The position numbers and the translations under genes were made by a program. From assembly GCA_016802295.1 (NCBI GenBank), contig JAESIW010000138.1, positions 381,904 to 445,903 on the forward strand: a stretch of DNA of 64,000 nucleotides, written 5' to 3'. Of this stretch, positions 23,600-35,116 are shown in pieces (within the stretch, counting starts at the first letter, position 1; each line of letters opens with the position of its first letter). This stretch comes from Brachionus rotundiformis (taxonomy: Eukaryota; Rotifera; Eurotatoria; Ploima; Brachionidae). The notes beneath the pieces were generated by a model, which worked only from the letters and a program-made list of their open reading frames with translations, was not told where the DNA came from and did not search any database.

Positions 23600-25463
23600 A
23601 TTAGATATTATTTTTTTTTAAAATTATTTATTCTAGTCTTCTTATTTATTATCTGAGCCTTAAATGTTTTAAATCAAAATTTGTCTATCTATTTGTAGTT
23701 TTTTCCTTTGTAATAATTTTTTTTTAATTTTTCTTACTAAAGTAATACTTATTTAAAATAATAAATCCCATCAAAAACTTAAAAATATTAATCTTTGAAA
23801 CTCACCTGATTGTTTAAAGCATATTTTTATAAGTTTTCTTAAAGAAGTAGACCAGATACTTAGAAAATTCACCAAATTGCGTTATTAGATCAATTTTTAA
23901 ATTAAACTCACATTTTATTTTCATCAACTTTAATTTCAAATACTTAGGTAAAACATATACGTAATCTCTTTTAAATTAAATCATGTAATAGCTTAAAATA
24001 ATTTAATTTAATTACATAAAATAATTTAATATTAATTAAATCTTATTATGAGACAATTTTTTGAAATAAAATTCAAATAAAAAAAGAATTTATGAAATTT
24101 AAGACTTGAATTTTTCATTAATTATCACAGTTATAAATATTGCTCATTTAAAATAGATAAAGTAGTAGTAGAATTTAAGATTTGAAACTAATGGCCGTCT
24201 TTGCTGATATTGCTTCTTAGGTAATATTTCTACAATTGATGACGGATATTGATTTATGATCATTTGCTCTATTAAAATTAAATATCTCAAAGAATTTAAA
24301 ATAAATTAATAATTTAAATGGCTAAATTATTAATCTTATTAATAGCAGCAAAAAAATAGAAAAAAAATCTAGTCCTAAAAACTACTTTAAAATATCCACT
24401 TAACTTCTAAAAAATATTTACAAATAATCAGAAAACAAAAAGAAATTTATTTCCATGACAGTTATGTTTCTTAAATCAAGTTTGATATCGTCTTAAAATA
24501 AAATGAAAATAATTTGATATATTAATACATTAAAATCAATTAATGTAATATCCTTTTTAATTTTAATTTACCAATGTTGAAACTTAAACTTAAAGTACTT
24601 GAAATATATTTTTCTTTAAAGTCATTTTGTCTAAAGTTTTTTTAAGTAAAGTGTTTATTTTTTTTTTCAAACAATATAAATTATTCAATATTATAAAGAG
24701 TCTTATTTCTTATAAAATTTATAGCTCAAGAAAATAATTAAACAAATAATTCACTAATCTGTTAGTTTTTCATTTATATTTGCAAGAATTCTTTTTTATG
24801 GCTTATTACAACAATAATTAGACATCGAAAGGATTTCTTTAATAATTCGATTAAACATGTTTTCATCAATTTATTTAAAACTGTTAAATAATATTTTTGT
24901 ATTTTAATAAAATGTTATTTGCTTAAATGAGAGTTAAATTTTATAGCATTTAAATATTTTATTTTTCTCTAGTTTTTAATTTTTTTCATATATAATAAAT
25001 AAATAAATTAAGTTATTAAAGTCTAAGTTTGCCCTCCAAATTGTGTGATTTTGAAAAGAAATTAATTAAAATTTATAAGTATGGAAGATTGTTTGCTTCT
25101 TTTGTGTTCAATGATACCTTTCTGAAGCTGAGTCTAATTCGTAGCTAAGTAATTAATTTTAATTTCTTCTAAGTTTGTTTAAAAAATCTCAATCTAAAGT
25201 AGAATTAAAATATTTCAAATAAATTCTCTATTTGAATTATCCTTTTATCACGGAAAAGTAAATTCAATAACAAAATACAGACTAAAGATATCAAATTTTA
25301 AAAGCTTGACAGCTAATTCAAATAACAAAATTAGCCGAAAATTCTGTCTGACCTATCTTAATTATTAAGATCACTAATGTCCATGTAAAAATTTGGTCAT
25401 GTTTAATATTTTAAATAAATCCAAGATCAGATTAAATCAAATTTTAAATTTTAGATTAATCAA
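23600..25463. other. Intergenic, no gene seen
   Basis: Very AT-rich. An acceptor-like TTTTAG ends at 25454, ten bases before the next start codon. No coding exon is recognisable, although CAATCAG/GTGAGT on the minus strand near 23806 is a lone donor-like site without an open frame. Confidence 0.5.
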
Positions 25464-27515
25464 ATGAAACTTATCCACATCTATTTTGATATTATATGTC
25501 TGTACAGTTTGTTCAGAAGTAATTTTTTTCTTTAAATTAGGAAAATTAATTGAAATTAACTTTCAGTAAAAAATGCGGCTGTTAGTGTGTCAATAAGCCA
25601 GTCGTCTTATTCAGTCCAATACGGAAGTTCAGTTTATATTCAAGCAACATTGTCAGGCTTTGCCGAAGCAGGTGTTGTATGGCGATTTTATCCAACAAGC
25701 ACGCCATCTTCAGGAACCACAATTTATTATGAAGGAGCTTATACAAGTTCAGCCGATCAATCCAAGTATGCAGTTTCATTTACAGCTTCCGGTTCTGATG
25801 TCATTTCAACTTTTGAAATAAAAAATACAGTTTTTAATGATGCTCTATATACTTATGAAGTCTCATGCAACTTTTATAAAGTATCTGGCTGCACGAGCTC
25901 AAACTTTGCCTCAGCAACAATAGCCATTTTAACCACAACCACTGTTACGACTACCAGCTCAGCTACCAGCAGTTCAAGTAGCTTATTAACATTTTACTTT
26001 TGTAAAATAGATATATAAGTTATTACCAAGATAGTAGTTCTTGTTTGAATGGAGATTGGAACACAGTACAGTATACTTTGGTTATTTTAAATTTTGCCCT
26101 TCTTGTTGTAACTACATTGCTATTTCATTTTTCATTTCATGGTATGACCTTATCAAATAATGAGTTAAATCTGATTTTTTGAATTGTTAAAGGAACTGTG
26201 CCTGAAACTTTCTTTTTGGTGCTTACTCTTGTTCTATCTTTGATTTTAATTGTTGTGAGCTTAATATTTTGGATAAACCCCACGTGTAAATTTTGCCAAA
26301 GATTTTTTTTAGAAAGTATTTCATTTTTTTTCTAGTGAGTTCTGATTCAAATATGGTACCTTTAACAATAATTTGCTGTCAATTAGGAGCTTGTCTATTA
26401 GAATGGATTTTAATTCTTCAATATTCAATTCGTCTTGGACTAAGTAAGCAAAGAAAAATTAGAGATTAAATTTTATTTAAATTCAATTAATAAGACAATC
26501 AAACCAATTTGATTGTTAATGTACTGATATGTGTCATTGCTGTTTTGGAACTTGGAACAGCTATCCTGCTGATAGTAGCAAATGCTTATTGTACTGGACA
26601 GACGACCATATCAGCAATTGGTGATTTAAACTATTGTAATTGGTTTTTAATATAATCAATTAATTTTAAAAAATTGTTTTAAAGCATATGTAGAACTGAT
26701 AGGTGCTTTGCTTTTTTTAATTTTTACAGCATTCGTTTTTATAATATCAGGAGTTATATTTTTCAGTAAATTTTTTGCAATTTTTTTTAAAATCACCTTA
26801 TTTAATTAATATCAAGTCCAAAAGAAGAAAAAAGATAATGAAAAATTTTCCAGCTTAGGGTATTTGATTAAATTAGCCATTATCCATAAACTATATAATT
26901 TTTCATTAGAAAGGTGATGAGTCCAACAGTTACACCTCTCAATTTTCCCAGTGCACCTAATTCAGCACAATCAAAATCTATCTTTCAAGGTTTTTTATTA
27001 AAATTCACAAGTTAATTTTTTTTAAAACTATATTTAATGGTTTAGCTAGTAAATCAAATCTTTCGGAAGAAAGTCTTCCTTCTAGATCAGTCAAATTGGC
27101 ACGAAATTTTTCCAAAAAAAGAGGTGATACATTCGTTTCAGATGTTACAATGAAAGATGATGAACCAAACTCAAATCAAGAAGAAGAGCCAAAGACGCCA
27201 ACACCTATTAAGCCGAAGACTAAATTAATGGAAGAGGTCGAATTAACTAAGCCGACACAACTTGGTAATCCGAGTTTCATTTGGGATTCAGATAACAAAC
27301 ATTCGGAAATAACGAAAAGCAAAATAGTTTTAGGAGCCCGAAAAGCTAGTGATTTATCAGAAAAAAATTTAAAAAGTACTAAAGAAAAAAAAATAAAAAA
27401 AACTAACAAAACTTCTAATGATAAAGATAGTTTAATCGGAAATGACGATTTTAGTTCAAAAAAGAATACAAAAAATATAAAAACAAATGGACTTACTCAG
27501 ATATCACATTCATAA
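25464..27515 (+). CDS. Ig-like/Ser-Thr stalk/5-TM protein, paralogue A (530 aa, 10 exons)
   Basis: Exons: 25464-25518, 25567-25977, 26031-26141, 26193-26285, 26336-26443, 26495-26635, 26685-26765, 26817-26859, 26910-26989 and 27046-27515. A signal peptide (MKLIHIYFDIICLYSLF) precedes one Ig-like domain of about 115 residues. A short Thr/Ser stalk comes next, then five hydrophobic spans (starting YTLVILNFALL, FFLVLTLVLSL, LTIICCQLGACL, LIVNVLICVIAV and LIGALLFLIFTAF). With a cleaved signal and five spans, the tail should be cytoplasmic. The tail is charged and disordered, and carries NPSFIWDS and KIVLGARK. The Ig domain lacks both canonical disulphide cysteines (IQA in strand B, YEV in strand F) but keeps the pair in CNFYKVSGC. 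The stalk/TM1 intron is found only in this copy. Function is unknown; a surface adhesion or recognition role is a guess. Confidence 0.85.
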
Positions 27516-27695
27516 TGTAAATAAATTCTAGTTATATAAAAGTTAAAATTAAATTTTTTAAATAAAATTTATCTAGTTTTGACTACTTGGGAAAATTTAA
27601 AAAAATGTGACCTAATAATCACAATTAAAAATATTTAAGAAATTTATTTAAAAAATTATATTTTATTGTTAGCATCATTTAAATTCAAGTCATAA

Positions 27696-30101
27696 ATGCC
27701 ATACACTCATGTGAGAGAAAAATATCTTGTTATCTGTTCAATTCTAATTGTTTTGACTAGCAGTATAATTTTTAATAATTACTCTTTCATTATTTTAATT
27801 AACTTACAGAATATGGCTTGTGGTCTCAATCAATTCAGGCGAATCCGACTTCATATTCGGCACTTTTAGGTACTAATGTAACTATTAGATGTGATGTTTC
27901 TGTGATATCAATAGATGGATTTATCATTACAAAATATCCGGCTGGAAATTCGAACACTTTTGATTTAATATTTTATAACAATTTTCCATATTTAACCGAT
28001 AAATTTGCGGTCAGATTTGCCCCTATAGGAACTAATTTTACAGCCTATATTACAATTATTAATGTTGATTTCACTGATGAGACTTATGAATACGAATGCA
28101 CTTGTAATAGATTCACAGCAGCTGGTTGTAGCCCTGTAAAATCATCGGTTGTCACACTGTCCATTTTTTCAACGACCACCACCACTACTACTACAACCAC
28201 CACTACAACCACAACTACAACTACAACTACTACAACAACCACAACTACAACTACCACCACAACCACAACTACAACTACAACTACCACCACAACCACAACT
28301 ACAACTACCACCACAACTACAACAACAACCACTACAACTACAACAACTACAACAACCACAACTACTTCTACTACATTAGCAGCAACAACCAGCTCTAGCA
28401 ATAGCACGAGTGTTTGCCAAGATGGATATAACCCAGCTCAATATGCCATTCTAATAATTACATTTTTAACTTTAGTTTTTGCTTCTTTATTTTTTCATTT
28501 TTCATTCTACGGAACTTTAGTCGAAACTTTTTTCCTAGCTCTAGTATTAATAATTAGTGCATTTTGTTTTATTATATCAATTATATTTTGGATAAGTCCT
28601 CAGTGTAAGTTTATTGTATACTAGTTTAAAAAAAAACTAATTTTTTTTAATTAAAGTAATTGGTGACACTGCTTATGCTCCTATCTTAATAGTAGTGATG
28701 TTTTTATTCGGTTGTGGACTTAATTGGATTCTAATAATCCAGTATGCCATTAGACTCAGCTTAGGTAGCTACTAAATTTTATTAATTTTTTTTATTTGTT
28801 ATAAAAGGAACTTATATTTATCTAGAATTAAAGTAAAAATCTAAAAATTATTTTCTTGGCTTCTGCTTGACGTAAATTTATTTTAGATCTTGCTTTGCCT
28901 TTTAAAGCTTTAAGCAAAATTTTTTTACCATCATTATTATTTTAATTTTTTACAATTAAAGGTGATCACATAAACATTGGGGTGATTATTGTGATATGTA
29001 TTGATGCTGTTTTAGAAGTTGGTGCTGCTATAATTGTCATTGTGGCAAATGCTTATTGCACTGGCTATAGCTCTATTCAGCCAGTTTCGGACTTTGACTA
29101 TGGTAATCATAATTTCCTTCTAAATATTTAAATTGTTTAAAATACTATTTTGTCAATTAAAAGCATATCTGGAAATAATTGGAGCAGCTTTATTTCTTTC
29201 TTTCGCTATGGTATTACTATTGATAGGAGGAGTCGTCTTTTTTAGTAATTTAATTTAAAAAGAAGATTACATTTTTTTAATTAATCATTATTTATTTAAT
29301 TAGTGAGAAAAAAGAAAAAGGAAGCCATGATGATAAACAACTTCAAGTAATATCATATTCATTACTCTTATTAATAATATAAAAAAATATAATTTCAATT
29401 TAAGACCAATTTTAATGAGTGGAACACCGAATTCTTTTAACCAATCTGCATTAATTAAAACTGCTGATTCAAATCAAGGTTTGATTCAATATTTTTAAGA
29501 AATTAATTTCAAATTCTTCCTTATAGGCTTTTGGACTCCTATTGAAAAGGTTGAAGAACCTAATAAAATTAGTGAAAGTGAAAATATAAACGAAGAGAAT
29601 AAAAATTATCCGTCCAAACCTAAAAAGCTGACCCCAATATTTGCTCGAAAACGAGCCGAAATTGCCAAATTTCCTGATGAACCAAACAACAATGAAAGCC
29701 TAGATGCAGACAAAAATGAAAATTTACACCTTAATCTAGAAGACTTGGACGAGAAGAAAGACTCGGAAGAGCCGACCACAGGATTAAAATCAGTTCCAAT
29801 AGTCAAACAAGTCAAAGAAATACCTAAAAATCCATTTGATTTCATTTGGGGAGTAAATAGCATTGCCCCGTCTGATAATGAACTAAAACTATCACGGAAG
29901 AATACAACTGTTGGTGGTCGTGTTGATAAATTGACCATTAATCCGGATACTTTTAGTCTGAATGGCTTAATAAACGAAAAGCAAAACAAAACTAAAAAGA
30001 AAAAATCAGTAAAAAAAACTAATTCAAGCAAAGCCGGAAATAAGCCAGAAAATGACGAACCAGAATTTGATTTTAATATTCTTGCTTTGAGTAATGATTG
30101 A
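27696..30101 (+). CDS. Ig-like/poly-Thr stalk/5-TM protein, paralogue B (627 aa, 8 exons)
   Basis: Exons: 27696-27762, 27810-28604, 28657-28764, 28962-29102, 29164-29244, 29304-29346, 29405-29478 and 29527-30101. The signal peptide contains YLVICSILIVLTS. The Ig-like domain keeps the B-strand cysteine (IRC) and the F-strand cysteine (YEC), plus the second pair in CNRFTAAGC. The usual core Trp is replaced (FIITKYP where A and C have VVWRFYP and IVWVYYP). The stalk is an uninterrupted run of about 65 threonines, expected to be heavily O-glycosylated. Five spans follow, with CxxGxxLNWILIIQY in span 3 and ANAYCTGY after span 4, both shared with the paralogues. The tail carries EIPKNPFDFIWG and KLSRKNTTVGGR and ends in a lysine-rich stretch. 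The two introns flanking TM1 in paralogue A are absent. Confidence 0.88.
28172..28366 (+). repeat. ACN trinucleotide tract, about 65 Thr codons in paralogue B
   Basis: Every triplet in the gene's frame is ACA, ACC, ACT or ACG. The synonymous triplets are mixed in a longer repeating order of about 24-30 nt. Antisense frames give a long poly-valine shadow that is not a gene. Confidence 0.95.
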
Positions 30102-32618
30102 TGGCGATTTGAAAGTCATTTCTCTTCTTAAAATATTTTTAAATCAAATTAATTTAAAATATTTACAAACCAAGCAAATATTTAATAAATTTAATGGACT
30201 TTTTTTCTATTATTTAAAAAAATACTCTTGTCTAGATAATACTATTAGTTAAATATTTAGTTTAATTTTAACCTTAATATTAAAAATATTTTTCGATTTT
30301 TAATTTTGGAATTGTTGTTGCATGAAAATCATAAATGATTATTAGTTAATTATTATTAGAAGAAGTTAATATAGTTTGGTTTATGAATTATTCTATTTTT
30401 AAATATAAGTTTTATTGGCTTTTGAGTAGAAGACTAACTAAATATTTGATATAGGTCCTGTAAAGAGTACTTATTTCTTATTTGCAAGCCTTATATTCAC
30501 TAAGTCTTTCTAATCAAATAATTATTTTATTTATTAGTCATTTAGTAGTACTAATAAGGTGCATAAAAATATTCGAATATAAGATAAAATAATTTTTTTC
30601 TTATTTTCATTGTTGCCAAATTTTTTAAAAAAATATCTTGTAGAAAAATAATTAATAACAATTTGTATGCTAAATTTGAATAGATTTATAATTAAATTTT
30701 TAAGTATTTTAGATTAAATAATTTAAAATTTTTCTAAAATTATCCAAAAAATAGACAACGGAGTTATGTAAAAAATTAATTGGACATTGAGCAAGTTATT
30801 TAAGACATAATTGATTCTTTGGAGTCTAATTTTCCAAAAGATATTTTTAAATATGCCTAAAATTTCCATAACATAGCCAAGAGGGTTTTATTTAATTGGA
30901 ACCAGTTTTGATAAAAGTGACAGATTGCACAATCTTGCTCAGAACTACTTTTGAAAAATTTTATTATAAAATGGACACAACAAAAGCTTTATTTGAATAT
31001 TTATCCAAGTCAAGAGCTCGTCTTGTCATTTCTAAAAAATCAAAAGCAGAATTCATTTAATAAAGTATTTCTCCATTAGCATACGAATAGCCGCAACTAG
31101 GTTACGACTGATTAAGTCAACTGACTCTGCATGCAATGGCAATCAAAAGGCGTCTCTAACTTTCATAATTAGCCTAAAATTGGCCAATACATTATTGCAT
31201 GAAGCCAGAGTATTATATCCTTATTCTAGCAGAGAATAATTAAAAAAGCCTTAGAGGAATTTAACCTCATTAAACTATTTGATTTTTTGTAAAATATTCA
31301 AATACTAAAATTAAATATGAAAATTAAAACCGAAGAATAAAGCCCATTCTTCTCAACAAATTTCTGTTGATAGCCTCAACAAAGTCAAGCAAAAAGCTAT
31401 TGTTAAAATTTAAATGCTCAGCAATTATTTCTATTTTAAATTAGGTCCTTAAGTATGTTTTGTTCTAATCGATTCCTTTACAATTCCTTTAGAAACAAAA
31501 AAAAGGCTGCAAAAGTTCCAATGGTTCCAACTCGGATTGCGCAATGCCAGTGTCATATTCGCGGCATTGCTCCCAGATGCTTTGTGCTAAGAAAATAATA
31601 TCGATTCTTTAGAGCTATTAATTACTTAAGCTGAGAATTAGAGGCCTCATTTTTGCCTATTCAGAATTAATAAACTAAATAAAAAAAAATTTATTTTTGT
31701 TTTGTTCGACAAAATAAAAAAAAGAATCAATTTAATGGCTTAAAAACCAAATCGAAGTTTTTTTACTTCTAATTAAAAAAAAAAGTTTATTAAGAATCAG
31801 TCGATCGGTTTGAGCCATTTTTTATTAAAAAATTAAGTTAGAAAAACAAATCGATCCATTTCTAGTTTAAGTATTCTGAATAACGATTTTGTTTTTTAGC
31901 GCTAGTTGTTCACATATACTTAGTCTAAAGCCACCAAATAAATTTTATAGTCTAATTCAGACGAAAAATCGGTTAATTAAAATGTTAGTTTTGAATGAAG
32001 TTTAATTTTATTAATTGAAATATGAGATTTTTTTCTCCGAGCAAATATGAATTTTTTTCATATTTTCATGGTCAAACATAGACTAGTTACCATTGGTATT
32101 GGCCAAGTTTTGTCAGCAAAATGCAAATAAAAAATTAAATTTTTCAAATGAATTAATTAAATCGAGTCATTTAAGGATTCATCAAGAGAGTCAAATTGCT
32201 TCACAACAATCGCCAAGCCAAATTTAGTTCTTTAAGTTTATTAAATAATTTTTTATAGGGTTTTCCTTTCTTAAGAAAATTAGCAATACATTTTAGAACT
32301 CTTAAATTTTCGTTGTTAAACAAACTTTTTAAGCTTATTTTATTTTTGGTCATCTATATTCCACAATATATTTTTTTGGTTTAAATTTTCTTTTAATATA
32401 TATTCCAAATTAGTGCATTCTTTATTAATTTTTATTTCAACTTTTAAGCTGATTAAGTAACAAAAATACTCTTCAAATATCTAAAATATTTAATTAATTT
32501 TTATGTTTTTTGTCTTAGATTTTAAAAATATCATATATGCATACTTATGACAATAGTTACTATAGATAACTTGTTCAATACTAGAGCTAAAATAAAACTC
32601 GTCTTGGGTCAGACGAAA
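30102..32618. other. Spacer between paralogues B and C, no gene seen
   Basis: These 2.5 kb are AT-rich. A less AT-rich patch at 31490-31600 (GGTTCCAACTCGGATTGCGC, then GCGGCATTGCTCCCAGATGC) has no open frame longer than a few dozen codons on either strand. I cannot assign it. Confidence 0.5.
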
Positions 32619-35116
32619 ATGATATCATTTAAAAAGTCCTTTTTTAGTCTGTTAATTACTTGTATTTTAATAAAACGTAAATTTAATAATTTTTAACAAA
32701 AAATAAATGCTTTTTTTAAATTTTTTTAATTTATGATAGAATGTGTGTCCGAAGTTCAAATAAAAATTAATCCAGAGTATCATTCTGCTTTAGTAGGCTC
32801 ATCGTTGACAATTACTTGTGAACTGTCCAATGTGGAAACGACCGACATTGTTTGGGTATATTATCCCAATGGACAGGCCAAATCAAGCACAACTATCTAT
32901 TTTGAAAATAATTATTTGAATGGCATGGCTTCAAAATTTACCGTAACTCTGTCTGTCACCGGTTCAAATATAACCACATATTTGACAATACCTTTTGTTG
33001 AACTTGATTACTCGGGCTACACATTCCAATGCGAGTGTAATGTTTATCGTTTAGCCTATTGTAATGCAAACCGTCCTCGTGCCTCATCCAAGCTGATGGC
33101 TTTCACTACAACAACTACTACAACCACTACAACAACAACTACCACCACCACTACAACCACAACAACAACCACGACCACAACAACCACTACCTCTACGACC
33201 ACAACTTCAACTACAACTACCACTACGACTTCAACTACAACTACTTCTACTAGCACAACTACTTCGAATCTTCCAACTACAACTACTGTATCAACAACAC
33301 CTTCAATTGCTCAAAGTCTTTCTTTGTTTATCAACTGCTTAAACCCGTCCTTTAACACAACTCAGTACATCTTGTCATCTTTGAGCTATCTATCATTAGT
33401 TCTTGGAGTAATTTTGTTCCATTATTCTTTCTTTGGTACAATTAAACAAAGCTATTCAAATTTTATCAATTAATCCTTGTTTCTAGGCTCATTCGAAGAA
33501 AAGTCAACTCTAATTTGTACTTTAATAACATCATTTTCTTGTTTAATTGTCTCGATTGTATTTTGGGTTCATCCATACAGTAAATCAACAAAAAATATAT
33601 AAATTTTTATAATCTATTCAAATTTTTTTAAAGTATTAGGAGATGCCTCATATTCTCCTATATTAATTGTCACTGCTGCAATATTCGGGTCCATTGTCAT
33701 TTGGATCCTTGTTTTTCAATACATAATAAAATTAAGCATAAGTAAGAAATAAATTTTTAATAGTTATACATATTGTTTTATATTACAAAAATAAAAATTT
33801 AGATGATGATATAAAACCAATTATAGTTATATTGGTAATAAGCGATGGACTATTTTCAGCTATTTCAGCTATATTAATGATAATATCAAATGCATACTGC
33901 ACTGGACAGTCAAATTTGCCAAATTTTGAAATAATCAATTATGGTAAGAAAGATAACCAATTTATCTACAAAAAAAATATTTATTTTTCTAAAAAGCTTA
34001 TCTAAAAATAATTGGATCAAGTTTTTTTTTGGTTTTTTCATTTTTGTTGCTTTTAATGAGTGCTCTCGTGTTCTTGATCCGAAAGAACAAAAGAGACGAT
34101 CTAATTTTCAACAATTTCAAGTATTTTTTTAATCTAGGTAAAGATTTTTGATCTTTATTCAAGTTTTTTTTTATAAAGAGCGCTTAGCAACGGGTCCGTG
34201 ACTCCCAATAAATTCATAATTAGCAGTAGTTCATGTGGACTTGATCCATCAACGCTCAATCAAGAATGGTTGACAAAAGCACCTAATGATTTAGGACTTT
34301 TGGCTGAAATTCCCTCCAATTACACAAAACCAAATTTGTTACCACCAATTTTTCCCAAGACGACTGATTTTAGCGCTGAAAATGGTGAAGAAAAGAAGCT
34401 TCCAAGAAAATGTAAATATCCAAAAAAAAGAAAATCAAAAACATTCTAATTAAAATTTTTAAATAGTTGATGGTATTAAATCCAATTTGGACTTGGACAA
34501 CTTGGACGCCACTATAGACGAGAGTACAATTGAAAATTTAAGCGAAAAACCAAAAAAGAAAAAGTCAAAGAAAAAGCAAATGATGGAAGACAAGCTTTGT
34601 TTGAACAAAGACCAAGAGCCAGCTGAAAATGAGCTCAACGAGTCGTCTGGATTCAAATTGGTAAACATGATCGGAAACACAGATGTCAAAGAAATGCCTG
34701 TCAATCCATTTGACTTTATTTGGAACACTAAGTCTCTAATGTCTAGGGATCAAGACGGAAAAATTGTCTTAAACGAAGACGAAATTCGAAAATTGAGCAG
34801 AAGCAAGAGTATATTAGGAGCCCGTTTAGATGCCTCTGACAAATTGCAGAAAATTTCCATTAATGAATTGGTTCTTCAAACTAGTTCTGTTGCTGAAACC
34901 GAAAATAATCAGGAAAATCAAGTTGATGAGAACAAGGCATGTAAGAAGACTAATAAGAAGAAAAAAGATAAAAAACAATCATCTAAATGCAAGAAAACAA
35001 GTGAAAAAACTTGTGATGATAGCACATTTTTGGTACCTGAGACGAATTCAAATGATACTAGCGAAGTGAATTTGCCAGAAGCGGAAAAAACAGCCATTAA
35101 TAAAAATAATTGTTAA
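32619..35116 (+). CDS. Ig-like/Thr-rich stalk/5-TM protein, paralogue C (700 aa, 8 exons)
   Basis: Exons: 32619-32676, 32740-33435, 33487-33579, 33634-33741, 33803-33943, 33997-34120, 34179-34411 and 34467-35116. The signal peptide is MISFKKSFFSLLITCILIK. The Ig-like domain has the full set of landmarks: ITC in strand B, VWVYYP in strand C, and an FQCEC stretch in strand F, with the extra pair CNVYRLAYC. The stalk is Thr-rich, broken by serines and a few prolines. Five spans follow. The spacing of the 93-, 108- and 141-nt exons is identical to paralogue A. The intron between span 5 and the tail, present in A and B, is missing, and the 124-nt exon equals 81 plus 43. The tail is longer, with MPVNPFDFIWN, SRSKSILGARLD and several KKKSKKK-type patches that could be nuclear-localisation-like or membrane-proximal basic motifs. 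Confidence 0.88.
33107..33290 (+). repeat. Imperfect ACN/TCN tract coding the Thr/Ser stalk of paralogue C
   Basis: This is a run of Thr codons with scattered Ser codons, less regular than the tract in paralogue B. Confidence 0.9.

Noticed and set aside
28084..28407. Long antisense frame of almost pure valine, and a Pro/Gln/Leu-rich frame on the plus strand at 28149-28379
   Set aside because: Both are shadows of the ACN tract that codes the poly-Thr stalk; the threonine frame is the one that joins correct exons on both sides.
33056..33256. Antisense valine/glutamate-rich frame
   Set aside because: Shadow of the Thr/Ser stalk of paralogue C.
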